From: a virus
DNA length: 52,432 bases
Strand: one strand, 5' to 3'
IMG/VR virus record: IMGVR_UViG_3300021599_000261
Coordinates: 1 to 52,432 of that record
Part shown: positions 23,045-33,612 of the stretch, piece by piece
Layout of the letters: each line of letters begins with the position of its first letter
Position numbering within the stretch: position 1 is the first letter of the stretch
Notes under the pieces: model-generated
What the model saw: the letters and a program-made list of their open reading frames with translations, nothing else
The model's database searches: none
Told to the model about the DNA's origin: nothing
Position numbers and translations under genes: made by a program

Positions 23045-26000
23045 ATGGCAGAACAGCAATTCCCCTTAAGTCAAGAAGAGTTAAACCAAGAAGAATTTAA
23101 GCCTGACGTGGCGAATATATTAGGCTACGATAAGGATATGTTCAACACCAAAGACTCTTTTGGAGAACTACCAAAAATAAACCCACAAGAACAGATACAG
23201 CTATTTGACGATGTGCCTGTTGGGAAAGAGCAGAAAAATGCTTTATTAAATCTAAATACAATATCGGAAGAGTCACTAGAAAACGTATCTATTGACGCAG
23301 ACGGCAACTACGATTTTGCCACTAAAGTAGATGACGGTACTGGCATTATGATGAATCAGGAGTTTGAAGACCCTATTCTTGAAAAGAAAAAGAAAGAACT
23401 GATTGATGATGTCAATAAAAGGAAAGACCAGGAAATAGAGACTCTTAAAGTAGATGCAGACCAGAAGGTAGCATCAGGGGAACTTAAAAAAAGCCGCAGA
23501 GACAGATACATAGAGAAGAATCAGAAGGAGATAGAGAAGAGGTATAAGAAAGAAGCGGAAGATGGGTATAAAAATATATATAAAGAAGCTAATGAAAATA
23601 AGGATAAACCCTTAGTTAAATTTAAAAATAGATTAAATAAATATAGCGAAGGTATAAATAACTTATGGGGTGTTGTTCAGAAATTACAAGCTGGAGATGT
23701 TATATCTCAAGAGGACTATATATCAAGCTACTCAGACCCTGAATTTCAGAGTAAATATTTAGAGGTTAAAGGCAGAGGTATTTCAAGTATTAATCAGTTC
23801 AAAAGCGAATACGAAAAAGGTGGGAATGTAAAGGCAGGAGATATTTACTTAGGCTACATTACAGGAAATACATATTTAACAACCGATGCTTTTAAGAAAA
23901 GTTCAAGACCTGTATATTTCGAGGCTACGGTAGACAAAAAAGGCAATAAGACTATAAAGTCTGTTAAGCCTGCATTTGTGCATCCTGTTACCAAGCAAGT
24001 TATAGGTGCTTATGTGCCCCCACAAAGGGGCTCCAGTGATGTTTTAATTAACCCTGCTTATACTGCTATAGCTGGTTATTCTGACCAGATAGCAGGAATT
24101 GATAAAGATGTAGAGAATGGCGTTATAGATGTATCGGAGGGGCAAAGAAGAAAAGATAATGCTAAATCTAGAAGAGCAGAATATCTAAAAAATAATATCG
24201 AAGCATTTGATGAGATTATGGCCAGCGACAAGTACAGCAAAGATGTAAAGATGGCTGTAATTGCTTCAATGTATCCTAATGAATTTAAGAAGAAATATAC
24301 AGAGCTTTTAGAAAGTGGAGATAATAATATAGCAGGTTCTATTATAGGATGGAGCATAGGTCTTCCTGCAAAGGTAATATCTACTGTAACAGGTGCAGCG
24401 GCTTCCGGTATAGACAATCTTGTTCAGGCATATCTTGGCTTGGATGATATTGAGTTCCCTATGGGAACGCTTCCATTGGAGCTTAAGAGAAATCCTGAGA
24501 TAGCTTTGGAGATGGACAATGTAGTAAAATCATCCTATAACAGAAGTTCTAAATATTTAACTAGTATAGAAGGGTTGGCTGAGCTTACTCACGCCGCAAA
24601 GGTTAATGTAAATAATAAAAAAATAGGAGCTGCGATTGCTTCAGCGCAACCATTTGTTGAAGAGTTGGACTCTGTTGTTAGAGAAATAAATAACGATAAG
24701 CAGGCTCTTGATATTAATATAAAGAATTATTCAAATGACTTACTGGGTATATTTAACAAGAAAGGATATACGACAGCATTGAATAATGCGTATAAGTTGA
24801 ACAGCGAGCTTATTAATAGCAAAGATGAAGATATAAGAAACGCTTACAGGTTTATAAGATTAAAGCAGCAGGTATTGAATCATGATGGTTCGGCAGACCA
24901 AGCATTATCTAAGTTGTCTAAGGAGGACATTGAGTTTATCAATACAGTAGGTAAGGATTTGACGCAAAATAGGATTCCATTACTAAATACGGTTGTCGGT
25001 AAAATAAATGAAGTAGCGGATGCGTTTAATTCGGCGAAAAGTCTATATCCTACAAAAGAAGTACAAGAATATGAAAGAAAGAATAAAGTAAAGTTAGAAT
25101 CAGATATTAAATCCTTTAACGACAAGGTGACTCTTTTTACGGAAAGCGATGTAATGTCATCTGAATCATCTTCTGCGTTAGATATAATTCAAAATCTTGG
25201 TATGAAATATGACCAAGAAGCCGCTGGAAATGAATCATATACCTTTCCTTCGTTAGCAAGAATTGGGCATCAGATGCCGAAGAATTTGCTTGCTATGACG
25301 AATCCGGCTACTGGATTAGTAGTAGGGATGCTTGAAGGAGTTTCGGATATACTTAGAAGCGTTGAGTCTACGGCTAACCTTGTAGGGAATATCCAGTCTT
25401 TAGACTTTGATTTGCAAAAAACATATATTTCTGCATCGCTGAATGAGTGGAAGCGCAATTTAGAGATTAAAACACCTGATACTGGTAACTACATCTATAA
25501 CCTATCTAAGCAAATAGGTGGAGCTCTTCCTCAAATGGCAGCATTTGTAGCTTCGTTTGTGGCTGGCGGTCCTATTGGTGGTGCTTCTTATTTAACAGCT
25601 ACGATGACTGGGGACAAGATGAAAGAAGCTGCTAATGCAGGACTTGACCCTATAGAGCAAATGCTTTATACAGGATTGAGTATAGGTATCGAGTATGGTT
25701 CTGAACTAGTAACATCGGAAACTGGATTAGCAGGAGTTAGAGGAGGTAAGTCGTTGCTTACTAAAGAGTTGCTTAAAAAGATTATGAATGTACAAACAAG
25801 GAAGGAGGCTCTTAAGGAGTACGCTAGACTTGTTTGGAATACATCTAAGAACGTGGTTAAAAGCGGAGCGCTTGAATCTTTTGAAGAGCAGGTGTCCGAT
25901 AAGTCAAACTACATATTACAGAATCTGTTTAATAACGTATTTGCCACTACATTCCAACCGTCAATGATGGGGCTTAAGGAGTCTCTTGACAACCTGCTTA

Positions 26001-29000
26001 CAATGACGGCTACGGGAGGTATATTTAAGCTTACTACTGCTATGTTTAACAGGCAAGTGCCAGTAGAAGCTAAAATGAAGACGAGACTGCAAGAGCAAGG
26101 AATGTCTGATAATAGAGCTACTCTTGTAGCAGGTGTATCTTCTCCTAGTGGACTTAAGTCGTCGATAGACTTTGTAAATGCTGTAGAATCCGGTCAAATA
26201 TCATCTCAGGATATAAACACAGAGGAGTATGAGTATTTAAAGAATAAGCTCATTCCGCAAGCAATGCGTTTGCAGACAGAGATGTTTAATATGTCTGCTA
26301 ATACAAACCTAAGTATACAGCAACGTTCTGTCGCCTTGTTCAACATGATGCAGATGAATGAGGTGAATGACAGGGTTGAAAGAGGGGAGATTTCTGCTCA
26401 AATGGGGCAGGCTGAAATAGTGCAACTTCAGGATAATATAAATAAAGCATTAAAAGATAAAGCGTTTGCAAATGAGCAGTTTGGTTTAGATGATACAGGT
26501 CTTGCTCAAAAGATTAAAGAATACATGGGTGTAGCTGACATTGCTATCAATGAAGAAGGCGCAATGGATGCAAGAACTACCACACCTGCTGCCACACAAG
26601 AGGTAGCGCCTGCTACAGATGTAGCAAGTAGTAAGCCTGCTATGGAGGCGAGAATGGTAGAAGCTGAAAATGATGCAAGAGCAGCTGCTTCAAGTGCTAC
26701 TACTGCTGCTAATCCTATAGCAAATGAGCAACAAGCAGACGCTTCGGTGCAAGCCGAAATGGGGATGCCTGCTCAGGCTCCTTCGCAAGTTGCTGGTTTT
26801 GAAGTAGTTAACAAAGCGACCCTTGCAGAAAGGCTCATTAACATAGTAGCATCTCCTATTAGAAAGAACAAGGCAAGAGGTAGCATGGAAAGAGAGATTA
26901 ATAAAAATCCTGAGAAGGCTCTTTCTATGGAGATTTACAATACGAGAGCGCAGCTTGATATGGCTCAGGACAGGTATGATAATGCTATATCAATGAAACC
27001 TGCTGCTCCTGTTGAATTAGCCGAGATTAAATTGATTACAGATAGATTAAACAAGCTTGTAGCATTAAAAGATAATTACGCTAAAACAATACAATATGCC
27101 ACTGAAATCAGCCAAGGGCTCCAGCAAGAAATCGCTCAACGACGCAATCTCTTACAACCTACGGGAACTGAGCAAGGACAACCTCAAGTCGGGCAAAGAG
27201 AAGGGGGCGTCGGGCAAACCGCGCAGCAAGCAGCAGATGCTCGCAATCGCGATTTCGTCAGCCAAGCGCAAGCCGCAGTCCAAGAAATAACAGCTGTAAC
27301 AGAAAAGCCACCTATCCTAAATAGGTATCTATCAGGTATGCAGCCTGGGCAGGAGGTTCAGTTAATGGATGAAATAGCAGCACAAGTAGTTACTAATGAA
27401 GCTGCTGCGGTACGTCAATTTGGACAACCCGTCGTTGACAGGGTAAAACAATACGTTGCTGATACAAACTTTACTACAGACCTTCCTATTGTAAGAGATG
27501 CTATGGTTCGCCAAGCGGAGCAGAGCGTTGGTCAGGCAGAGCAGGAAGCTAATACAGTAATAGCAAGACAGAATCAGAATACATCTAAGCAGCATAAGAA
27601 AGCGGTAGTTAAACTCGTAGAAAGACTTAAGCAAGCCTTCCCGAATGTAAAGGTATTTATGGATAAGAAAGGGTTTGAGGCTGCTATACAAGACCCTGCT
27701 GCAAGAGAGTTGATGACAAAGGGTGGTGTGGTGTATGGTAGAGTATTAAATGGAAATGTATATCTGAATCCTGACTTTTCAAACTACAACACACCGCTGC
27801 ATGAGTTTGGGCATCTATGGTTGAATGTGGCTAAGGAGGCATCTCCGAACATATACAACCGAGGGTTGGAGCTGATTCGTGATAGTGAATACGTTACACG
27901 TCTTGAAGGAGACCCTTTGTATAATGGGTTAACCAAAGAGGAGCTTGAGGAGGAGGCGTTGGCTACTGCTATTGGAGATAGAGGTGAGCAGCTTGTATTA
28001 GAATCGCAGAAGAAAGGGTTTAGAGGATGGATGACAAGATTGCTACGCAAGATGGCTCAGTATGTAGGCATTATGAATATGTCTAGCAGCGAGCTTCGTA
28101 GTTTAGACCTTGACGCTTATTTGAATATGGTGAATGCCAGCTTGCTTGCTGGTCAGCCATTGACCAGAGAGTCTATCAGAGCAAGTGGTTTTCAGATAAT
28201 AGGAGAAAACGCACAGTTATCTAAAAATATTATAAATAATCTTGGTGTTGCAAAAGATATGGAGGCATTAGGAAAAGATGCCTTAAATATAAGAATAGCT
28301 ACGGGATGGGAAAAAGGAGCAGACAATAAATGGAGATACGAGATAATAGATGGCACATACAAAAGAAACTTATTTACTATTATTAAAGAGGCAACCGTAG
28401 GTCTTACAATAGGAGACGTATATGATAATAAAGAATTATTCAGAGCATATCCTAAATTAAAATCTCTTCCATTTAAAGTAGAAGCGCTAAAGATTGGAGA
28501 TAATGGGTACTATGATGGTTCTGGAATAGTGATGAATAAAACACTTGTTACTGATGACGAATTTTCATCAAGAGATAATATTATAAAGTCTACATTGCTT
28601 CACGAATTACAGCACGCTATACAAGACATAGAAGGATTCTCTATTGGTGGAAATGAATATTTTAAAGAATATACAAAATTAGCTGGAGAAGTTGAAGCCA
28701 GGAATGTTTCAAAGAGGATGAATATGACTCTTGGCGAAAGAAGAATGAATTTGCTGCAAGAAACAGAAGACGTAGCAAGAGAAGACCAAGTACTTTTCTT
28801 TAATAATTTTGCTTCACAATTCATGGCTAAGATGGACAATAGTGTTAAAAACGCATTGACCAGAGTAGCACAGGAGCGTTTCAACTTAGCTATTGCAAAA
28901 GGAATGGATTTAGAAGCAGCTAGGGCAGAAGCGTTCACTAAACTTACAGAGTTCGTTATAGGTAATTACCTTAACAAATCAAACTATGCTGAAATATTAG

Positions 29001-32000
29001 ATGGGCTTTCCGGCATAGTATTGAACGTATCTGAGTCTGAAAGACAAAGAGTTATAGAGCAGAAGAAGACTGAAAAGTTAAATCAGCTATTTAGATTCTC
29101 TGAGATTCAGGCAATCGCAACGATGGCAAACGAGGAGGCTTTAAGACTTGCACAAGGCAAGATTAAAGCTTCCGATGCCATCACGCAGGTTACTGAAAAA
29201 GTGAAGGCTGAAATAGAAGCTCTGTTTGCTGGCAATAAAGCTCCGGCAGGAGTATCTTGGATTAATGCAATGGCTCTTGCTCCCTCTATTGCTGCTGATG
29301 CAGTAATGGCTGCCTTCCCTGCTACAAACAGAAAGTCTTTGGTGAATGAGGATATTGTTATTATGACTACTTCTCAATTTGTTCGTAAGATTATATCTGA
29401 TAAGATACGTGCTATAAAAGATGTAGAGAAGCGTGCAGAAAAAGATATAAAAGCTACAGAGAAGCGTACAGAAAAAGCTATAAAAGATGCAGAAAAAGCT
29501 ACGGAAAAAGCTATAAAAGCTACTGAAAAATCTACAAAAAAAGATATAAAAAGTAGAACAGAGTCTATAATAGAAGCTGTAAAAGAGATATTCAAGCAGA
29601 TGTCAGATACTTACGGTAAGGGATTAAAACTATCTCCTTCTAAAGTAAATGCCATCATTGCCGAGATAGATGCAAATGTTTTCAGTCGGGAAGATATAAT
29701 GTCAGCAACTGAGGAAGCGGCTAACGCTATATCTAACATCATTGAGAAGGAGTATAGAAAGAAACTTATTGATGAGTCTGTTGCTCTCTTGGATAAGCTA
29801 AAAGCTAAAACAGCTAAAGCTAAGTATACCGGGGATATGCTCAATAAGGCGATGACTCTTTTGGGTATAAATACTACCGATTGGAAAAATAGTGATGCTA
29901 CTCTTGAAGATATATCTCTGTTCAATACAGCAATAAATAAGATTTTAGCAGGAGATGTTTCTCAGTTTGACTTTGCTATGTCTAAGGCAGGAGATATTCA
30001 GGTTGAAAATAATACTAAGATTAGCAGTGAGTTTGACAGCCTCATGGGTAAGATGAATAGGATGATTGCTAAGGCAGGAAATCTTGATACTTCTGATTAC
30101 GCATCTATAGCAGCTCTTTATAATGCAATGATAGATGTTAAGGAGCGTAAGGGTGATTTGTCGGCTTTTACTGCTGAGCAGTTAGCTAAGCTAGAGCAGA
30201 AGTACTCTGATGTTATAGCTTCTATACCTGGCTCATTAACAATAGCTAAAATTGTAGAACAGAAAGAACGTGAAATAACTAATGACCTTAAGACGAAGGC
30301 TGATTTGCTAGCGTCTGAATTAATATCAGAATCATCTGATATTCGGATGAAGATTAAAAATCCGCTTAGCTTACATAAGGCAATGCTGTTTTCATCATTT
30401 ATACTTCAAGGTGATTATCTTGACAGCTTAGATACTAATGGTAAGCTTGCTCTTATTAACGCATTAGACAATATAATAATATACGGGAACTACAACTACG
30501 ATGCTTATGTTCAGGATATAAAAGCAAGGAAGTATTACTTAAAAACTAATACTATTGATGCCGTAATGAATATGGCAAGAAGAAGAAGGACAACCTTAGC
30601 GTCTCCAGGTCATACAGGTCTTATTTTTAACAAGCTAAAAAACTTCTTAAGAATATTTACAGACGTAGAAGGTACTACTCCTTCTGCTCAGCTCATAGCA
30701 GACAACTTTGACCTATTAAGGCTTCAATCAATGGACGTAGAGCTGTTTAGCGGTTATGATGATTTCAATATGGGATTTTTGGAGAGAGATATATTCGCTC
30801 CAATGGCTTCAGGGGTAGACGGTGCTGTAAACAGAACGCAGGCTAAGTTGCAGAACTTGCAAGATGCGATGCTGCTATTAGGCGACCAGTCTAATAGAAA
30901 CGTTGTTAAAAAAGCAATTAAAGGAGTTAGAGAGCAGTATGGATTAGGCTCAGACCTTAATATGAGAAGGCTGTTTGCTATGTTTAAGAGAGGCTCAAAC
31001 GAAAATATGTACGTTGAGATTTCTACTCGCATGGCAACTATTATTGCCCATCAAATAGACCATATCTCAAACCTTAAAGAAGGTCAACAGGCTGACGATA
31101 TGATTCTGAAAAGAAACATATTAGATGGTATGGCTGAAAAGGAAAAAGAGGGTAAAACGATGGCAGATAGGTACGGTAAACTTGGTGGACTTAGCACGCT
31201 TACTGGCAAGTACGATGACCTTCTTGACGCAATAGCTTATGCCGCATTAACAAATAACGGAACAGAAACCCTTGCAGGAATAAGTCAAGAGGATTTACTA
31301 AATAAGTTAACTCCTTCTCAGAAAAAAGCGATTGTATCTTGGAGAGAGTTTATAAACGGTAACAAAGATTTGGTAGAGTCAGCGATGATTGTTAGGGGTA
31401 ATATGAAGGCTCTGATTAAGAACTACTTCCCTAGAATGTTATCTTCATCTCAAGATGTAAGCAGCATAACCGATTATGATTCATACATGAATAGCCAGTC
31501 GGAAAACGTAGGGCTTAATGATGGACAGATAAGTAGTCGTATTGGAGATAAAGGCAAGATAAGCCTTAATGGAAACAAGGTTCTTTTAAATAACCTTAAA
31601 GCACTTCATCTTCTAAACGAAATGCAGCCTTATGTCGACCAGATTAAAGCTGTTGGAGAAGCGGTTGAAGAGCTTAAGACATTAGCGTCTAAGGAAACAA
31701 ATGAAGAGAAGAAAAGAGAATATAACTTCGCAGCCGCATACGCAGAAGGTATTTCTATTACAATTAAAAACAGGCTAGATAATTCATTGCTTAATGGAGA
31801 CAAGTCTTTGAATAACAGTTACAACTTTGCTGCTAAAGCAATAGGTGTTACTCAAAAGTTTGCTGCTAAGCTTTGGTTAGTCGGTACTATCAGGCAGGTA
31901 CTATCCGATTATCCTGCTAACATAATAAAGACTTCTGCCGCTTTAGCTTCTGCTAATAAGTCTGCTAAGAGAGCGCCTAGTCTGCAAGCTTGGAGATTAC

Positions 32001-33577
32001 TATTCCCAAGTAAGTCTGCTGTAAGAACAGAGCAGGGTAAGTTTGCATGGGAGGATTACGTTAAGATAGCAGAGATTACAGGTTCTCCTGTATATCGCAC
32101 GGTTTCAATGTATTCCGACAATTTCCTATACGATTACACTAAAACTCCTGCTGAGCTTCAAAGAGAGCAGAAGATTATGTCTTGGCAGGATATGGCTGTA
32201 AAGAAGCAGGCATGGATGGAAAGGTTTGAGAATGCTTTTGTAAAACTTACTGGTGAAGTATTCGACCATAAGGCTTTTGAAGATGAAAGAGGGACTTACA
32301 GAGCCATGTTCTATGAGGCTGTTCAGAAAGCGTCAAGTGCTGCCGATTCTACTGTTGATAGACAGTTTGGTCTACCTTCATTTGCTAGGCAGCCGCTAAG
32401 GACTAATATATTCTTTCCATTCATAGGAAGACCTTTAAGGTATCTTATCAATACGTACTGGCCTTCGAAAACGGCTAATAACATCCTTACAATAAGTAAG
32501 ACAAGTTGGATAGGCACTATAACAGGATTCATGCAAGGCTATCCTGCCGTACAGTTCTCTTTATTCAGGAACTACATGAAGCTCGCATTTTCCGGCACAA
32601 GTGGCCTATCTACGAAAGAGAGGGCAGGATATATGACACAAGCGTTAACGGAGTCGTTTATCCCAACATTTGCTTATGCTATGTCTAGGAAGTTCTTTGG
32701 TGCATTGTTCGTAGGTGCTGCAATGGCTGCTAGAAATGCTGCTGGGGATGAAGATGAAGAAAAGAAGATAAGGGAGGATATGGACAATCAAGACTGGTGG
32801 AATAGGATGCTTACTTCATTTAAGTTGCAGTTCAGAGAGACAGAAGATGCGGTTATGGATAATCTAATAAACTCATTAACTGCTAACGTAGTAGACCCTA
32901 ATACAACCTACTTATTAAGGATGGCAGCAGGTCTGGTTATTTTCCAGTACTGGAAGAAAGAGGCGATTATAGCAATGGATAAAAGAGAGATTGAAACGCC
33001 TACAGGGAAGAGGATGATGACTAAGGAAGAGAGAAAGAAAATGGGTAAGGCTATTAAAGAAAAGGAGAATAGAATATGGGATATGTTTAACGTAAGGCCT
33101 TTGGAAATATATGGAGGTAAAGACTACGAATATGCGTTAACTAAGCGTGACGTATCTTGGGCTGCCGGAAGACAAACACAAGGGTGGGAGGAGCTGTTTG
33201 AGTCTATTGGAGGATTTGGAGAGGTAGCTAAAACAGCTAGGTCTTTTGTAACAATCAAAGAGCTAACGGAGTCTGATAACAAAAATCTAGACAAGAAAGA
33301 GCTTTTAGTAGCGTCACTAATGAAGGCTTACGCTTTAATATTTTCAAATGTTATGATTGGCGGCAAATACGGATGGGCTGCAAGTATGTTTACAGGTGAC
33401 GCCAACAAGATAGCTAACACGATACTTAAAGACTTAGAAAACGAAAACAGAGAGTTTTTAAAATCTCAAAAGAAAAGAAGTAGCGGAGGAAGCTCAGGTT
33501 CTAGAGGCGGTAGAAGGAGAGGTGGAAGCGGACGCGGTGGTGGCGGCAGAGGTGGTGGAGGAGGAAGAGGTGGATGA
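23045..33577 (+). CDS. Giant polyvalent virion protein with two metallopeptidase-like motifs
   Basis: 3510 residues, one-fifth of the window. Likely packaged and ejected with the genome. HEFGH at 1586-1590 with a later ELEEEALATAIGDRG block is a zinc-metallopeptidase pattern. A second motif HELQHA begins at residue 1853, with an IEGFSIGGNEYF sequence after it, as in the metallopeptidase-like domains of phage polyvalent proteins. Hydrophobic Gly/Ala-rich segments lie near 430-450 and 820-850. A Lys/Glu repeat of the type TEKAIKDAEK spans about 2125-2170, and Ala/Gln-rich linkers about 1170-1250 and 1350-1415. The last 33 residues are a Gly/Arg/Ser tail of RGG type. A DUF6496-like small frame is nested at 27096. 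Probable roles are membrane passage and modification of host targets after ejection. Confidence 0.75.
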   Translation: MAEQQFPLSQEELNQEEFKPDVANILGYDKDMFNTKDSFGELPKINPQEQIQLFDDVPVGKEQKNALLNLNTISEESLENVSIDADGNYDFATKVDDGTGIMMNQEFEDPILEKKKKELIDDVNKRKDQEIETLKVDADQKVASGELKKSRRDRYIEKNQKEIEKRYKKEAEDGYKNIYKEANENKDKPLVKFKNRLNKYSEGINNLWGVVQKLQAGDVISQEDYISSYSDPEFQSKYLEVKGRGISSINQFKSEYEKGGNVKAGDIYLGYITGNTYLTTDAFKKSSRPVYFEATVDKKGNKTIKSVKPAFVHPVTKQVIGAYVPPQRGSSDVLINPAYTAIAGYSDQIAGIDKDVENGVIDVSEGQRRKDNAKSRRAEYLKNNIEAFDEIMASDKYSKDVKMAVIASMYPNEFKKKYTELLESGDNNIAGSIIGWSIGLPAKVISTVTGAAASGIDNLVQAYLGLDDIEFPMGTLPLELKRNPEIALEMDNVVKSSYNRSSKYLTSIEGLAELTHAAKVNVNNKKIGAAIASAQPFVEELDSVVREINNDKQALDINIKNYSNDLLGIFNKKGYTTALNNAYKLNSELINSKDEDIRNAYRFIRLKQQVLNHDGSADQALSKLSKEDIEFINTVGKDLTQNRIPLLNTVVGKINEVADAFNSAKSLYPTKEVQEYERKNKVKLESDIKSFNDKVTLFTESDVMSSESSSALDIIQNLGMKYDQEAAGNESYTFPSLARIGHQMPKNLLAMTNPATGLVVGMLEGVSDILRSVESTANLVGNIQSLDFDLQKTYISASLNEWKRNLEIKTPDTGNYIYNLSKQIGGALPQMAAFVASFVAGGPIGGASYLTATMTGDKMKEAANAGLDPIEQMLYTGLSIGIEYGSELVTSETGLAGVRGGKSLLTKELLKKIMNVQTRKEALKEYARLVWNTSKNVVKSGALESFEEQVSDKSNYILQNLFNNVFATTFQPSMMGLKESLDNLLTMTATGGIFKLTTAMFNRQVPVEAKMKTRLQEQGMSDNRATLVAGVSSPSGLKSSIDFVNAVESGQISSQDINTEEYEYLKNKLIPQAMRLQTEMFNMSANTNLSIQQRSVALFNMMQMNEVNDRVERGEISAQMGQAEIVQLQDNINKALKDKAFANEQFGLDDTGLAQKIKEYMGVADIAINEEGAMDARTTTPAATQEVAPATDVASSKPAMEARMVEAENDARAAASSATTAANPIANEQQADASVQAEMGMPAQAPSQVAGFEVVNKATLAERLINIVASPIRKNKARGSMEREINKNPEKALSMEIYNTRAQLDMAQDRYDNAISMKPAAPVELAEIKLITDRLNKLVALKDNYAKTIQYATEISQGLQQEIAQRRNLLQPTGTEQGQPQVGQREGGVGQTAQQAADARNRDFVSQAQAAVQEITAVTEKPPILNRYLSGMQPGQEVQLMDEIAAQVVTNEAAAVRQFGQPVVDRVKQYVADTNFTTDLPIVRDAMVRQAEQSVGQAEQEANTVIARQNQNTSKQHKKAVVKLVERLKQAFPNVKVFMDKKGFEAAIQDPAARELMTKGGVVYGRVLNGNVYLNPDFSNYNTPLHEFGHLWLNVAKEASPNIYNRGLELIRDSEYVTRLEGDPLYNGLTKEELEEEALATAIGDRGEQLVLESQKKGFRGWMTRLLRKMAQYVGIMNMSSSELRSLDLDAYLNMVNASLLAGQPLTRESIRASGFQIIGENAQLSKNIINNLGVAKDMEALGKDALNIRIATGWEKGADNKWRYEIIDGTYKRNLFTIIKEATVGLTIGDVYDNKELFRAYPKLKSLPFKVEALKIGDNGYYDGSGIVMNKTLVTDDEFSSRDNIIKSTLLHELQHAIQDIEGFSIGGNEYFKEYTKLAGEVEARNVSKRMNMTLGERRMNLLQETEDVAREDQVLFFNNFASQFMAKMDNSVKNALTRVAQERFNLAIAKGMDLEAARAEAFTKLTEFVIGNYLNKSNYAEILDGLSGIVLNVSESERQRVIEQKKTEKLNQLFRFSEIQAIATMANEEALRLAQGKIKASDAITQVTEKVKAEIEALFAGNKAPAGVSWINAMALAPSIAADAVMAAFPATNRKSLVNEDIVIMTTSQFVRKIISDKIRAIKDVEKRAEKDIKATEKRTEKAIKDAEKATEKAIKATEKSTKKDIKSRTESIIEAVKEIFKQMSDTYGKGLKLSPSKVNAIIAEIDANVFSREDIMSATEEAANAISNIIEKEYRKKLIDESVALLDKLKAKTAKAKYTGDMLNKAMTLLGINTTDWKNSDATLEDISLFNTAINKILAGDVSQFDFAMSKAGDIQVENNTKISSEFDSLMGKMNRMIAKAGNLDTSDYASIAALYNAMIDVKERKGDLSAFTAEQLAKLEQKYSDVIASIPGSLTIAKIVEQKEREITNDLKTKADLLASELISESSDIRMKIKNPLSLHKAMLFSSFILQGDYLDSLDTNGKLALINALDNIIIYGNYNYDAYVQDIKARKYYLKTNTIDAVMNMARRRRTTLASPGHTGLIFNKLKNFLRIFTDVEGTTPSAQLIADNFDLLRLQSMDVELFSGYDDFNMGFLERDIFAPMASGVDGAVNRTQAKLQNLQDAMLLLGDQSNRNVVKKAIKGVREQYGLGSDLNMRRLFAMFKRGSNENMYVEISTRMATIIAHQIDHISNLKEGQQADDMILKRNILDGMAEKEKEGKTMADRYGKLGGLSTLTGKYDDLLDAIAYAALTNNGTETLAGISQEDLLNKLTPSQKKAIVSWREFINGNKDLVESAMIVRGNMKALIKNYFPRMLSSSQDVSSITDYDSYMNSQSENVGLNDGQISSRIGDKGKISLNGNKVLLNNLKALHLLNEMQPYVDQIKAVGEAVEELKTLASKETNEEKKREYNFAAAYAEGISITIKNRLDNSLLNGDKSLNNSYNFAAKAIGVTQKFAAKLWLVGTIRQVLSDYPANIIKTSAALASANKSAKRAPSLQAWRLLFPSKSAVRTEQGKFAWEDYVKIAEITGSPVYRTVSMYSDNFLYDYTKTPAELQREQKIMSWQDMAVKKQAWMERFENAFVKLTGEVFDHKAFEDERGTYRAMFYEAVQKASSAADSTVDRQFGLPSFARQPLRTNIFFPFIGRPLRYLINTYWPSKTANNILTISKTSWIGTITGFMQGYPAVQFSLFRNYMKLAFSGTSGLSTKERAGYMTQALTESFIPTFAYAMSRKFFGALFVGAAMAARNAAGDEDEEKKIREDMDNQDWWNRMLTSFKLQFRETEDAVMDNLINSLTANVVDPNTTYLLRMAAGLVIFQYWKKEAIIAMDKREIETPTGKRMMTKEERKKMGKAIKEKENRIWDMFNVRPLEIYGGKDYEYALTKRDVSWAAGRQTQGWEELFESIGGFGEVAKTARSFVTIKELTESDNKNLDKKELLVASLMKAYALIFSNVMIGGKYGWAASMFTGDANKIANTILKDLENENREFLKSQKKRSSGGSSGSRGGRRRGGSGRGGGGRGGGGGRGG
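27096..27290 (+). CDS. Nested small basic gene, DUF6496-like
   Basis: 64 residues in a different frame inside the giant gene. Start MPLKSAKGSSKK and the block GKPRSKQQMLAIAISSAKRK match the widespread small phage protein type whose core reads S-KQAIAIALSEARK after an N-terminal MPLKKGSS. I count 107 G/C in 195 bases (55%), clearly above the AT-rich flanks. In the large frame the same bases encode a Gln/Gly/Ala-rich linker (IAQRRNLLQPTGTEQGQP and similar), which looks like tolerated overprinting. This suggests insertion of a small gene whose other frame stayed open. Expression is unproven: no promoter is visible and translation would need an internal start. Confidence 0.55.
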   Translation: MPLKSAKGSSKKSLNDAISYNLRELSKDNLKSGKEKGASGKPRSKQQMLAIAISSAKRKPQSKK

Positions 33578-33612
33578 AGATAAATTCGTCTATAAAGTGT
33601 TGACATAAATAG

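Noticed and set aside
29374-29595. 73-codon minus-strand frame in the giant gene's repeat
   Set aside because: Its Phe/Ser/Ala repeat is the exact shadow of the Lys/Glu repeat on the plus strand.
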